Origin: Xanthocytophaga flava
GTDB taxonomy: Bacteria; Bacteroidota; Bacteroidia; Cytophagales; 172606-1
DNA length: 64,000 nt
Assembly: GCF_030068545.1 (NCBI RefSeq)
Contig: NZ_JASJOR010000004.1
Coordinates: forward strand, 1 to 64,000
Direction of reading: 5' to 3'
Both the position numbers and the translations under genes were made by a program. Position 1 is the stretch's first letter, and every line of letters begins with the position of its first letter. Under the pieces are notes generated by a model, which did no database searches, was not told the DNA's origin, and saw only the letters and a list, made by a program, of their open reading frames with translations. This document shows, piece by piece, positions 1 to 8,873 of this stretch.

Positions 1-264
1 AGGAAAGGATATAGTCTACTGTGTATACACTCTCAGAAAGTAGTACTTTTGCTGCAATGGCTATTTTTAAATGTAGGCATCACAACTAAACCTAAACCTA
101 CCTGATTAATATTTGTCCAGCAGTCAGGTTTTATGTCTTAATGCTGGACTAATATTTAGTAAGGCAGGTTTAGGCTTAGTTGTATGGCCTCGATTTAAAA
201 ATAGCCATTGGAGTAAAAGTACTATTTTCTGAGAGTGTATACACAGTAGACTATATCTTTTCCT
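1..264. repeat. Long imperfect palindrome (about 123-bp arms)
   Basis: Bases 1-123 and the reverse complement of about 142-264 align along their whole length with roughly 15 mismatches counted by eye. They are separated by a loop of under 20 bases. The outer ends read AGGAAAGGATATAGTC on the left and, complemented, AGGAAAAGATATAGTC on the right. Each arm is capped internally by GTCCAGCA. The right end abuts a decayed transposase on the minus strand. The left arm may continue outside the window. The form is that of a palindromic MITE or a folded-back IS end, but no target duplication can be checked because the left flank is missing. Confidence 0.85.
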
Positions 265-985
265 GAAAAGCGATTGATACCGTTTTTTACTTGTTGGTTT
301 GTAAGGACATTTCCCCTTTTCGGTCTCGTTTGCACATACTGGCATAGGAAATATCTTGTTCTTGCAGATCGGTTTTGTAATCTGATTCGGAAAGCGAATA
401 ATAAAATTCAATCCCAATACCTTAATCAAATCCCTAAACCAGTCCCTTTCTACATATTCGCGGCTGCCAATAAAATCATTCCCTGTAAGGAATAAAGTTT
501 ATTAGCCATTTGTAAAACCGTTTTCGTTCCCCTTAGTTGGAACTTCCTTTATTGGCTAGATTTATAAAGAAAACAGGTAAGCCAATGTTTTGATATACAA
601 TACTTAAGGTTATAAAATAAAATCTTGTTTTATCAAACTCCCAACAAGTGCCATCCAACAAAATACAGGGAGAGTTTCCGTTTGTATAACTGGCCAATTA
701 CTTCTTTTATTACCAGATGCAGTATGCATTTCCATAACACATACCAACAAAAAAGATGATTGAAAAAAGGCGTTAATCTCCGATAATGGGAATTGACCTG
801 AGTTTGAGCTTTGTCTGTAATAGTGCCTATCTGAATTTTGATTTTGTTGAGATTGACTGTCTCTTTTATGATAATACCACTGATGATTACACACAACGTA
901 TGAATCAGGATTTGTTGGCTTTGGGGCAATCCTTCTTAAATTTGTTCAAAAGCGATGGGGGTAGTTTTTCTTCTTTTTCACACAT
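265..985 (-). pseudogene. Decayed IS4-type (DDE) transposase remnant
   Basis: No single frame is open here, but minus-strand reading in shifting frames gives an ordered series of IS4-family transposase pieces. The order is an N-terminus starting near 985 (LLNKFKKDCPKA), then HYRRLTPFF, LDGTCWEFDKTRF, GLPVFFINLANKGSSN, GERKRFYKWL, REYVERDWF and FRDLIKVLGLNFIIRF. The last piece ends about where the palindrome begins, near 265. Several stops and frameshifts separate them, and the Asp of the usual DREY motif reads Ser. The C-terminal part, including the rest of the DDE catalytic core, is not present to the right of base 1. It was either deleted or lies left of the window beyond the palindrome. 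Short open frames in this stretch are by-products of this remnant. Confidence 0.75.
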
Positions 986-1121
986 TGATAACTACTACTG
1001 CTTCGCTTTTATTCATTTTGTCTAGCATTCAGGCCTGTGAACTACCCACACACTATGCAATACTGTCTTTTGATCAAACCACATTTCGCCTTTTAAACAA
1101 ATCTGGCAGTTGATTAGGTGA

Positions 1122-1814
1122 TTACAGATAGTAAAACACGGCACTTTCGAGTGGGGTCCAGTAAGATACCTTTATACCTGCTGCAGCCAAAGCTTCTCCT
1201 GTCCATACATTACAGGTATTAAAGAGATGGTATCGCTTTTGTGCCTCAAAGAAATAATCCGTTTCATAATAACCAGCCTGAGGAAGCTTAACAAACGATT
1301 CATTCTCACTGAAGAAAGAGGCATTAACAAAATCTACCAGTCGTTCATATTGTTCCGGTGTCAGTATCAGTTTTTTTACCTGTTTTCCTATTCTTGGTGT
1401 TCCTTTATAGAAATCAATATGCATTAAGGTTTTTCCAGGTATAAACAACGTACTCAGGATAGTCGTTACTGACGGAAAATTGTTATTGTAAGACTCCATA
1501 TAGAAATTCCTGTCACCCCAGCCAAACGACACATAAGGATAATTGGCATAGTTGGCTGATAAGTCAGGCTGTTGCAGTACTCTAAAACATTTGTCTCTGC
1601 GATTTTTCACAGGCAAAATAACATCTGTATGAAATCCATTGGTAGTAACAAAAACCGGAATCCCTTCTGAAGCCATCTGATAATCTTTGTTGACAGGAAT
1701 CATCATTCCCAGACCAGCCAAAATCAAGTATAGAATTAACAAACATATCAGTATACCTAGTGTGCGACTCAGATAGATAGCTATTTTTCGTAAACCCTGC
1801 CGTGTTACGTTCAT
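1122..1814 (-). CDS. TIGR02117/DUF2459 family protein
   Basis: This 230-residue protein has one N-terminal membrane anchor (about residues 15-38), followed by an extracytoplasmic domain. The domain opens with FVTTNGFHTDVILPV and continues with FGWGDRNFY, which I recognise as the DUF2459/TIGR02117 family. Later family-like stretches are FNTCNVWTGEALAAAG and the C-terminal LESAVFYYL. The conserved His, Asp and Cys suggest a papain-like fold, but that is inference; no enzymatic role is established for the family. It is a single gene with open upstream DNA and no obvious operon partner. Length fits the family. Start: the ATG leads directly into a short basic region and the anchor. Confidence 0.8.
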   Translation of the reverse strand: MNVTRQGLRKIAIYLSRTLGILICLLILYLILAGLGMMIPVNKDYQMASEGIPVFVTTNGFHTDVILPVKNRRDKCFRVLQQPDLSANYANYPYVSFGWGDRNFYMESYNNNFPSVTTILSTLFIPGKTLMHIDFYKGTPRIGKQVKKLILTPEQYERLVDFVNASFFSENESFVKLPQAGYYETDYFFEAQKRYHLFNTCNVWTGEALAAAGIKVSYWTPLESAVFYYL

Positions 1815-2108
1815 GAATACAAATCGGTTATATTTTCTTGCGTTTTAATACACTCCTTACATGTAATGTAACCTATTTCAGGAGAAGAATAATTCTCAGA
1901 TATCTGTTCAACTATTTTCAAGATAGAAACATCTATAAAAAACACTCTTATTTCTAATTTCTAATAAGATTTCAACAAAGAAGTCTCACTAAATAGTATT
2001 GACAATTATTACATTGACTAAAAGATTTTAAATTTAATTACATTATCTCTTTGACTAGCAGTAGCTTTACCACAGATTAGAATATTTACGAAACCATCAC
2101 GTTATTTT

Positions 2109-4346
2109 ATGAAGCATTTCTATTGCTATGTTATTTGTTTATTAACATCTACCTTACTCAGTGCACAAAACTTTGATAATTACCAATCTATTAAATCTGT
2201 AAACCCCATTCCATCTGATTTTCTGACATTATCTTCCACAAAATATCAGAACTCCCTCCAACAAACTGATACAGAGACTGGCAGCACCCGGAAAGAAAAA
2301 AAATACAAAAAAGATTTCTACCTGACCAGTAGTTTTATTCTGGATGAATTACTGCTTAGCGGACGGGTTCTATTCAATGATTCGGTTACCCTCTATGTGA
2401 ATCAGGTAGCGGATAAATTATTGCAGAAACAACCTGACCTCAGAAAGAAGCTGAGATTTTATACAGTAAAGTCTAAAGTAGCCAATGCCTTTGCAACGGA
2501 TGCCGGAATTGTCTTTGTTAATCTGGGCTTACTGGCTCAGTTGGACAATGAAGCCCAGTTAGCCTTCATTCTGTCCCATGAGATCAGTCACTATACAAAG
2601 AAGCACAGTATTACAGGCTATCTCGAAAGTCAGAAGATTTATAGTGGTAGAGGAGATTATCGCGGACTATCAGTTGACGATAAATTTCTGGCCAAGATGA
2701 AGTATTCCAAAGATATGGAGACAGAAGCAGATAGTGAAGGACTGTCTCTTTATCTGAAGTCAGATTACACTACTCAAAACCTGACAGATGTTTTTGAAGT
2801 GTTGAAGTATTCTGATCTTCCATTTGAAGATATCGAGTGTAAACTAGCCTTTCTTGAAACCAAAGATTATCGATTTCCTCAATCATATCGTCTGGCGAGT
2901 GTAAAACCTATCAGTCTTAAAAAAGAAGAAGATGATACAGAGAGCAGCCATCCCAATACTGATAAACGAAAAGAAGCGATTGTTGACAAGTTGAGAACCA
3001 ACATCAGAGAAGGAGGAAAAGTCTATCTTGTCTCTGAAAAAGCATTTCAGAAAGTTCGTCAGATTGCCCGCTTTGAGGTATGTGACCTGTATCTGAGAAG
3101 TCTGGATTATGTCAATGCTATCTATAGCTGTTATATTCTGTTACAGGAATATCCTAACTCTACGTATCTCCATAAAGTGATCAGCTCTTCCCTGATTCAA
3201 ATGGCCAAATATGCCAACTATGGAACTAACTCTTCTAAAAATACACGATACAGCTATCGAAAATCCAGCGATGACACCCCCACATCTTATAAATATGAAG
3301 ACGTAGAAGGCGCATCTCAAAGACTCTATTATCTTTTCTCAAAGCTGTCAAATGAAGAAATGACGATTCTGGCCGTATCCTACACCTGGAAAATCCGGAA
3401 TAAGTTTCCTCAGGATGTACAAATTAAAGAATTGGGAGAAATTGCCCTTCAGGAACTTGCGTTTGGTGGAACGTCTTCATTAGGCAAATTCACAACAGAT
3501 AGCAATATATATGATCCTGAAGCAGATACAGCACAAGCACCACAGAAATCCAAGATAGAGCTAATCAAAAAACTGGAGTCTGAACGTACCTACGAAAAAT
3601 ATGCCTTTGCAGAGTATCTGAAAGAAAAGGAATTTACAGATTTGTTTAACAAATATGTAGACGAGAAAAAAGAAAAAGATAAAAATGCAGACCGTCGCAG
3701 AAGAGATCTGGCTGCTTACCGGAAATACCTGAAAAAGAGAGGAGCTTCTCTGGGTATTGACAAGGTGGTTATTGTAAATACAGAGTACTATCAGATTGAT
3801 GATCGGAAAAAGAAACAAAAGCTTCGTCTATTGGAGTCCGAACAAAAGAACCAGGCCTTTAATGATCGGATTAAAACCATCACGACACAGTTGGGACTAC
3901 AGACACAATGGATTGAACCCAGAACCCTGAATGCATCGGATGCAGATAAGTTTAACGATTATGCTCTTATCAAAGACTGGATCAGCAAAATGTCTATCCA
4001 TGATAACATTGATGTGCCACTCCTCACAAAAGAGCAAAAAGAAAAATTTGTTGCCAAATATGGCACTCCTTATGTATGCTGGACGGGTGTATTTAGTTTA
4101 AGAGACAGTCCACCCTGGCCAAAAATGTTCTGGGCATTGGGAGCACCTTATTTGTTGCCTGGCATAGCCTGGGAAGCCTTCGCTCCTCATCCGGAAGTCT
4201 TATATTTTGCGACAGTCTTTAATGTTGAAGATGAAAAGGTCTATTTGGCAGAGTACCGGATTCTAAGCACCAAAGATGCCGGGTATGTACTCAATGCTAA
4301 CATTTACAATACATTCAATCAGGTAAAACACAAAAGAAAGAAGTAA
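2109..4346 (+). CDS. Secreted M48-family zinc metalloprotease
   Basis: The 745-residue product begins with a signal peptide (about residues 1-19, ending LLSAQ). It carries the M48 signature HEISH at 157-161, with a downstream EADSEG stretch in which Glu204 (ETEAD, 204-208) is the likely third zinc ligand. That arrangement is typical of the BepA/Oma1-like M48 peptidases that act in the periplasm. The family domain ends near residue 280. The remaining 450 residues are Lys/Glu-rich, with possible alpha-helical repeats near 310-370, and have no domain I recognise. The C-terminal 80 residues contain Trp/Pro-rich segments. A small barrel protein follows 38 bp downstream, so the two are probably co-transcribed. 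Substrate unknown. Confidence 0.88.
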   Translation: MKHFYCYVICLLTSTLLSAQNFDNYQSIKSVNPIPSDFLTLSSTKYQNSLQQTDTETGSTRKEKKYKKDFYLTSSFILDELLLSGRVLFNDSVTLYVNQVADKLLQKQPDLRKKLRFYTVKSKVANAFATDAGIVFVNLGLLAQLDNEAQLAFILSHEISHYTKKHSITGYLESQKIYSGRGDYRGLSVDDKFLAKMKYSKDMETEADSEGLSLYLKSDYTTQNLTDVFEVLKYSDLPFEDIECKLAFLETKDYRFPQSYRLASVKPISLKKEEDDTESSHPNTDKRKEAIVDKLRTNIREGGKVYLVSEKAFQKVRQIARFEVCDLYLRSLDYVNAIYSCYILLQEYPNSTYLHKVISSSLIQMAKYANYGTNSSKNTRYSYRKSSDDTPTSYKYEDVEGASQRLYYLFSKLSNEEMTILAVSYTWKIRNKFPQDVQIKELGEIALQELAFGGTSSLGKFTTDSNIYDPEADTAQAPQKSKIELIKKLESERTYEKYAFAEYLKEKEFTDLFNKYVDEKKEKDKNADRRRRDLAAYRKYLKKRGASLGIDKVVIVNTEYYQIDDRKKKQKLRLLESEQKNQAFNDRIKTITTQLGLQTQWIEPRTLNASDADKFNDYALIKDWISKMSIHDNIDVPLLTKEQKEKFVAKYGTPYVCWTGVFSLRDSPPWPKMFWALGAPYLLPGIAWEAFAPHPEVLYFATVFNVEDEKVYLAEYRILSTKDAGYVLNANIYNTFNQVKHKRKK

Positions 4347-4384
4347 AAGACAGTCCGAACCAATTTCTATAAGCAATCTTTCAA

Positions 4385-5092
4385 ATGAAATATATATTTA
4401 TCCTTTTAAGTTTTCTTACCATACTCAATACATCGGCACAAACCTCCGGATATATGGGTAAACGAATAGCCATAGATGCGAATTTTCAGTCCATGGCTCC
4501 AGTAATTACAGATCTGATACTGGAGGGAAGTTCAACTGTAAAATTTCGCTACAAATGGAATCTACATACTGAATATACCCTCAATAAAACGCAGACACTC
4601 GGAATAGACTTCGATATTGTTTCTTACTCCAAGAGCAGGCTTGTGACAGATTTTAATGAGAGTATCTATGATTATAATTCAGGAGATAAGATACAGTTTA
4701 ACTTACAAACACAGAGCCTCGGTATAAGTTACCGACGATATCTCAAAAATGCACTGGCCCCTATCGGCAGTTATTTACAGTTTCATTGCAATTATCTGAC
4801 AGGAAACATTCAGTCTTCTTATCATTCACAGGAAGAAGGACAAACCACATATACCGTTTCAGAAAAAAATGGTCCTATTTCTGGAGTGGTGGCAGGGTTT
4901 GGTATTGGCAAAAGAATAATTATTGCCGATAGATTTACCTTTAATTTTGGCTTTAACCTCGCATTTCCTTATCTTTTTGATAATCAAACTGTACTGGACA
5001 CACGCGAGGAAGCTGCCTGGGAGCAGGCCAAACAACACCTGCAAAAAACGTATCAATGGAATGCTAATATTGGGTTTGGAATACTTTTGTAA
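4385..5092 (+). CDS. Secreted outer-membrane barrel-like protein
   Basis: The 235-residue protein has a clear signal peptide (residues 1-18, ending NTSAQ). It is followed by alternating hydrophobic/polar strands such as TLGIDFDIVSY, LGISYRRYL and FTFNFGFNLAF, and ends in IGFGILL. This pattern fits a small outer-membrane beta-barrel of the kind common in Bacteroidota. No family motif is recognised. It lies 38 bp after the M48 protease and just before a strong bidirectional terminator, so the protease and barrel form a two-gene unit. A role as partner or substrate of the protease is possible but unproven. Confidence 0.7.
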   Translation: MKYIFILLSFLTILNTSAQTSGYMGKRIAIDANFQSMAPVITDLILEGSSTVKFRYKWNLHTEYTLNKTQTLGIDFDIVSYSKSRLVTDFNESIYDYNSGDKIQFNLQTQSLGISYRRYLKNALAPIGSYLQFHCNYLTGNIQSSYHSQEEGQTTYTVSEKNGPISGVVAGFGIGKRIIIADRFTFNFGFNLAFPYLFDNQTVLDTREEAAWEQAKQHLQKTYQWNANIGFGILL

Positions 5093-5101
5093 ATAAAAAG
5101 T

Positions 5102-5156
5102 GAATAATAAATAAGGAAGTCCGGTCATCTACACCGGACTTCCTTATTTATTATTC
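5102..5156. terminator. Bidirectional rho-independent terminator
   Basis: A perfect 24-bp inverted repeat (arms 5102-5125 and 5133-5156, core AAGGAAGTCCGGT) surrounds a 7-base loop and is flanked by A/T tracts on both sides. It separates the convergent barrel gene (plus strand) and vWA gene (minus strand). The right arm overlaps the TAA stop of the vWA gene at 5151-5153, so this hairpin serves both transcripts. Confidence 0.92.
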
Positions 5157-6725
5157 GTTTTCTGCTACTGTCACCTCACCCAAATTCTGAGTAGATTCTA
5201 CCATCCGGATAAAGTCATTACGATCTCCTGACAGATCAACACCTTTTGCACCGTACGCCCATTTAATCACCTTATCATAAGTAGCATCGGCTTTGTAGTC
5301 AGAATTTCGTAGTAGCATACCATAGGCAGCTATAGCTGCAGAGAAACGGAAATTATCGGATGTTTCTGTACGAATCTGGTCTTTGGTTATCACCTGCACC
5401 ATCTCTTTACTTACATCTGCATCAGGCTTTTTGTAGCGAAGCTTCAGTGTAACTAGTTCACCTGAAGTATGGGCTACTTCATTCGGTGTCTGATTCTGAT
5501 ATTTTAATGTAGGTGAGGTATGTTGTTTTTTGTCTGTCAACTCTATTTCATATAATGCAGTTACGGTATGGCCTGCTCCTATTTCGCCTGCATCTTTTGT
5601 ATCGTCTGTAAAATCTTTGTCCTCCAGCAATCTGTTTTCATATCCCAGCAAACGATAAGACTTCACAGCCACAGGATTAAACTCAACCTGGATTTTTACA
5701 TCTTTGGCAATCGTAAATAAAGTCCCGCCCATTTCAGTTACCAGTACTTTTTTGGCTTCCATCTCCGAATCAATGTAATAGTAATTGCCATTGCCATGAT
5801 CAGCAATCCCTTCCATTTTGGAGTCTTTGATATTTCCAGTTCCAAAACCGATTACAGTCAAAAACACACCTGATTTACGTTTTTCTTCTACCAGCCGAAT
5901 CATCTCGGAGTCTGATGAAACACCCACATTAAAATCTCCATCTGTAGCCAGTATGATCCGGTTATTACCTCCTTTGATAAAGTTGTCCTCTGCAACCTGA
6001 TAGGCCAACCGAATACCTTCACCACCAGCAGTAGAACCACCAGCCTGAAGATTTTCGATAGCACTCTGAATTTTTTCTTTATCAGATCCGGAAGTAGAAG
6101 GTAATACCAAGCCGGCTGCACCAGCATATACTACAATAGCTACCTTATCTTTGGGTCTCAGATTATCAGTCAGAAGCTCAAATGCATTCTGTAAAAGAGG
6201 CAGCTTGTCCGGATCACTCATAGATCCTGATACATCGATCAGAAACACCAGGTTACTAGCAGGCAGATCATCTGTAGACAGCTTTTTTCCTTGCAGACCT
6301 ATATGTACCAGATAATGTTCGGGATTCCAGGGGCAGATACCAACTTCTGTTGTAACCGAAAATGGCTGATTAGCTGTAGGCTGAGGATAGTCATAATCAA
6401 AATAGTTGACCAGTTCTTCGATGCGGACAGCATCTACAGGCGGTTTCTGTCCACTGGTAATAAACCGACGCACATTGGCATAGCTGGCCGCATCTACATC
6501 AACAGAGAAAGTAGACAACGGAGTGCGAGTAGCATCCTGAAAGCCATTTTCTTTGATATGTGCATACGATTCAGTATTCATCGCCTCAGGTGCTGGTACT
6601 TCCAGTGCATCTGTAGTCATATCATATAATTCTGTTGACTCATGACGGCCAGAATGGCAAGCAGATACTAGTGTAACACACAACATAGCAATAGCCATGC
6701 GAACTTTGAAAAAAGAACGTTTCAT
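5151..6725 (-). CDS. vWA-domain lipoprotein, YfbK-like
   Basis: This 524-residue protein starts with a lipoprotein signal (lipobox LVSAC, Cys23). It has the YfbK-type N-terminal segment (STFSVDVDAASYANVRRFI, about 71-90). A von Willebrand factor A domain follows (about 155-340) with the MIDAS metal site DVSGSMS (Asp164, Ser166, Ser168). The C-terminal part (about 350-520) matches the YfbK tail, with ALYEIEL, LKLRYKKPD and FAAIAAYGMLLR-like stretches. The whole architecture matches E. coli YfbK, whose function is not settled; metal-dependent protein binding is the usual assumption. It is a single gene, convergent with the barrel gene and divergent from the PP2C pair. Although vWA proteins accompany kinases and phosphatases elsewhere, nothing here ties it to them beyond position. 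Confidence 0.9.
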   Translation of the reverse strand: MKRSFFKVRMAIAMLCVTLVSACHSGRHESTELYDMTTDALEVPAPEAMNTESYAHIKENGFQDATRTPLSTFSVDVDAASYANVRRFITSGQKPPVDAVRIEELVNYFDYDYPQPTANQPFSVTTEVGICPWNPEHYLVHIGLQGKKLSTDDLPASNLVFLIDVSGSMSDPDKLPLLQNAFELLTDNLRPKDKVAIVVYAGAAGLVLPSTSGSDKEKIQSAIENLQAGGSTAGGEGIRLAYQVAEDNFIKGGNNRIILATDGDFNVGVSSDSEMIRLVEEKRKSGVFLTVIGFGTGNIKDSKMEGIADHGNGNYYYIDSEMEAKKVLVTEMGGTLFTIAKDVKIQVEFNPVAVKSYRLLGYENRLLEDKDFTDDTKDAGEIGAGHTVTALYEIELTDKKQHTSPTLKYQNQTPNEVAHTSGELVTLKLRYKKPDADVSKEMVQVITKDQIRTETSDNFRFSAAIAAYGMLLRNSDYKADATYDKVIKWAYGAKGVDLSGDRNDFIRMVESTQNLGEVTVAENE

Positions 6726-7084
6726 AGATTATAGTAACAAAGTAGTAAGATCAGGACAAAACAATTTCAATAACTGACAAGAGTCAGCTGTAAGCATCAA
6801 AAAGAATAAAGATGTATAATAACTGTTTTACTCAGGAAAAGACTCTGGGCAGATCGGTTGCAACTGTGCACTGTCACGAACTAAATCGCCGGAGGAACTT
6901 GCAAATTCATTGCTTTATACAGCAAAAATAAAAGGGTAACCCAACCAGAAAATATTTTTTTGTACAATTAATCGAAATGGTTATCTTTTCGGACTATGAG
7001 ACTGAAAGCGTTTTCCTTACAAGGAAAACCTGATTAGCTCAAGAGCCGTTAAAAGAAAAACAATACCCATCAATCCTTACAGCT
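6726..7084. promoter_or_regulatory. Divergent intergenic region with a 20-bp palindrome
   Basis: This 359-bp gap lies between the divergent vWA and PP2C genes and must hold both promoters. A perfect 9-bp inverted repeat with a two-base centre (GTTTTCCTTACAAGGAAAAC, 7010-7029) sits about 55 bp before the PP2C start and could be an operator. No other structure was seen. Confidence 0.4.
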
Positions 7085-7843
7085 GTGTTTCAGAAACTGT
7101 TTTCTGCCTTACAAAACAAACCCCTTTATACGACAGATGGCTACACCATAGCAGGCAAAAAGCCTGTGAACGAGGATAGCTATCTGATTGAAGTAAAAAA
7201 AGACGCCTGCCTGCTATTAGTTGCAGACGGAGTAGGTGGACATGGACATGGAGACTGGGCGAGTCAAATCTGTGTGCAGCATTTTCAGGAGGCGTTTAAT
7301 AGAATAGAAAACCTTAACGATCCCAAAACCTTTCTGCATGAACATGCATTGAAGGTGGCCCAGAAAGTGCTTCAAAAACATACTGAAGATCCGGCATATA
7401 AAAATTGTGGCACCACACTTACCGGATTTCTGATTCAGGAAAAACATTATTATGTTATTAATATTGGTGATAGCCGCACGTATGCCTGGCATCCTTCTAA
7501 AGGATTGCGCAGACTGACCAAAGATCACTCGATTGTTCAGCAGATGATTGATGCAGGTACATTGACAGAGTCTGAAGCAGCCAATCATCCCTACCGCACC
7601 ACTATGACATCGGCCATTGGTCAGGCAATGGACACCATTAAAATTGACATTACAGGTCCCTATACACTGACAGAAAGCGAAATGCTTCTATCCTTCTCTG
7701 ATGGAGTCCACGACTTCCTGACAGATACACAAATTTCCCAAATCATATCTTCCAATGCCAAGCCATTAGCCCAAACCCTGGTAGAACAAGCCCTGGCTGC
7801 CGGAAGTACAGATAATATTACAGCCTGCTGGTTAAAGCAATAG
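7085..7843 (+). CDS. PP2C-family Ser/Thr protein phosphatase
   Basis: This 252-residue soluble protein has all PP2C (PPM) metal-site motifs: NED at 29-31, VADGVGGHG with Asp48, IGDSRTYAW with Asp129, FSDGVHDF with Asp206 and GSTDNIT with Asp243. It should therefore be an active Mn/Mg-dependent phosphatase that dephosphorylates Ser/Thr residues, similar to bacterial Stp/PrpC enzymes of about 240-250 residues. The start is GTG at 7085; no in-frame ATG lies between it and the first catalytic motif. A second PP2C-like gene follows 22 bp downstream, indicating an operon. The two eukaryote-like kinases at about 12.9 and 15.1 kb are plausible sources of its substrates; this is inferred from proximity. 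Confidence 0.92.
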   Translation: MFQKLFSALQNKPLYTTDGYTIAGKKPVNEDSYLIEVKKDACLLLVADGVGGHGHGDWASQICVQHFQEAFNRIENLNDPKTFLHEHALKVAQKVLQKHTEDPAYKNCGTTLTGFLIQEKHYYVINIGDSRTYAWHPSKGLRRLTKDHSIVQQMIDAGTLTESEAANHPYRTTMTSAIGQAMDTIKIDITGPYTLTESEMLLSFSDGVHDFLTDTQISQIISSNAKPLAQTLVEQALAAGSTDNITACWLKQ

Positions 7844-7865
7844 ATAAAAATGCTAGTATTGAGGT

Positions 7866-8597
7866 ATGAAAATAGAGTCTGTCCTACACATAGGCGCATC
7901 CCATACCAATCATTGTGAAGATTACCTGCTAGTAGATGAATCCCTGAAAGATATACTTGTCTGTGCTGTCATGGATGGGTGTACCATGGGGAACGAAAGT
8001 TATTTTGCTTCGACACTAACAGGCAAACTTCTACACAAGATTCTTCGGGAAAAGGCTTACAAAGACTTTTATACTTTAAACAAATCTGCACTATCTCTGG
8101 AAGAAAATGCAAAGTACCTGCTCCAACATCTATTTGCAGAGATAAAACAAATCAGAAACTTTTTGTTGCTGGAAACACACGATTTGCTCACTACCCTCAT
8201 TCTGGCTCTGGTAGACCGCAACTCACAGGAAGCGTTGATCCTGGTACTGGGTGATGGAGTTGTGACAGTTAATGGTGAGGTATATATTTTTGATCAGGAG
8301 AACACACCTGATTATTTTGCCTATCATCTGAGTGAAGACTTTGAGACATGGTATGGCAGCCAAACCCAGAAGATTTACACAACCCAAATTCAAAATCTTG
8401 CTATAGCGACAGATGGGATTGAGACATTTCTATCCAATTATCCATCCACTCTAGATCCGAAGATAAACCCAATCGAATGGTTGATGACAAATCCTGCTCA
8501 GGAAAAAGAGACCTTACTTTCCCGATTTAATTTGCTGGCAAATATATGGCATCTGCAACCATTAGATGATGTGGCTATTGTACGGATTACTTACTAA
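7866..8597 (+). CDS. Divergent PP2C-like protein
   Basis: The 243-residue protein keeps a PP2C-like outline: HCEDYLLV near 16-23 (Asp19), VMDGCTMG near 35-41 (Asp37), LVLGDGVVTV in the middle, IATDGIETF near the third metal region, and a final DDVAIVRI. The glycine pair of the usual DGxGG loop is missing (DGCTMG), and spacing is looser than in its upstream neighbour. Metal ligands seem mostly present, so activity is possible but less certain. It starts 22 bp after the first phosphatase gene and probably shares its transcript. Two adjacent, strongly diverged PP2C genes suggest either different substrates or a sensor/decoy role for this one. Confidence 0.75.
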   Translation: MKIESVLHIGASHTNHCEDYLLVDESLKDILVCAVMDGCTMGNESYFASTLTGKLLHKILREKAYKDFYTLNKSALSLEENAKYLLQHLFAEIKQIRNFLLLETHDLLTTLILALVDRNSQEALILVLGDGVVTVNGEVYIFDQENTPDYFAYHLSEDFETWYGSQTQKIYTTQIQNLAIATDGIETFLSNYPSTLDPKINPIEWLMTNPAQEKETLLSRFNLLANIWHLQPLDDVAIVRITY

Positions 8598-8873
8598 AAG
8601 AATACATCATTATTGATATTGCATTTTATAGAGTCATGACTTGTACTATTAATTTGTGCTTGAGTGACATTAAAAATAAAGACTATACTAACAACAAGTA
8701 AAAATAGATGTCACATAATAGTTCAAATAAGGTGGTACTCATAAATTTATGCTTTAACAACCACATATCCAGCCAACTATATAAAGCTTATTATCTAATT
8801 TCAGCAGGTTCGCTTATCTAAAAAAAACTCTGACATCAAAAAAAGTACTTTCCATTAAACTCGTTAGTTTAAA

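Noticed and set aside
124..429. Minus-strand frame of 101 residues crossing the palindrome
   Set aside because: Its first part is a piece of the transposase remnant and the rest is palindrome sequence, so it is not a gene.
786..1025. Plus-strand open frame of 79 residues
   Set aside because: It lies opposite the IS4-like remnant, which explains the sequence better. No family pattern or promoter.
5151..8597. TerY-like vWA-phosphatase-kinase triad
   Set aside because: The vWA protein is a YfbK-type lipoprotein on the opposite strand with its own terminator. Only proximity would link it to the PP2C genes.
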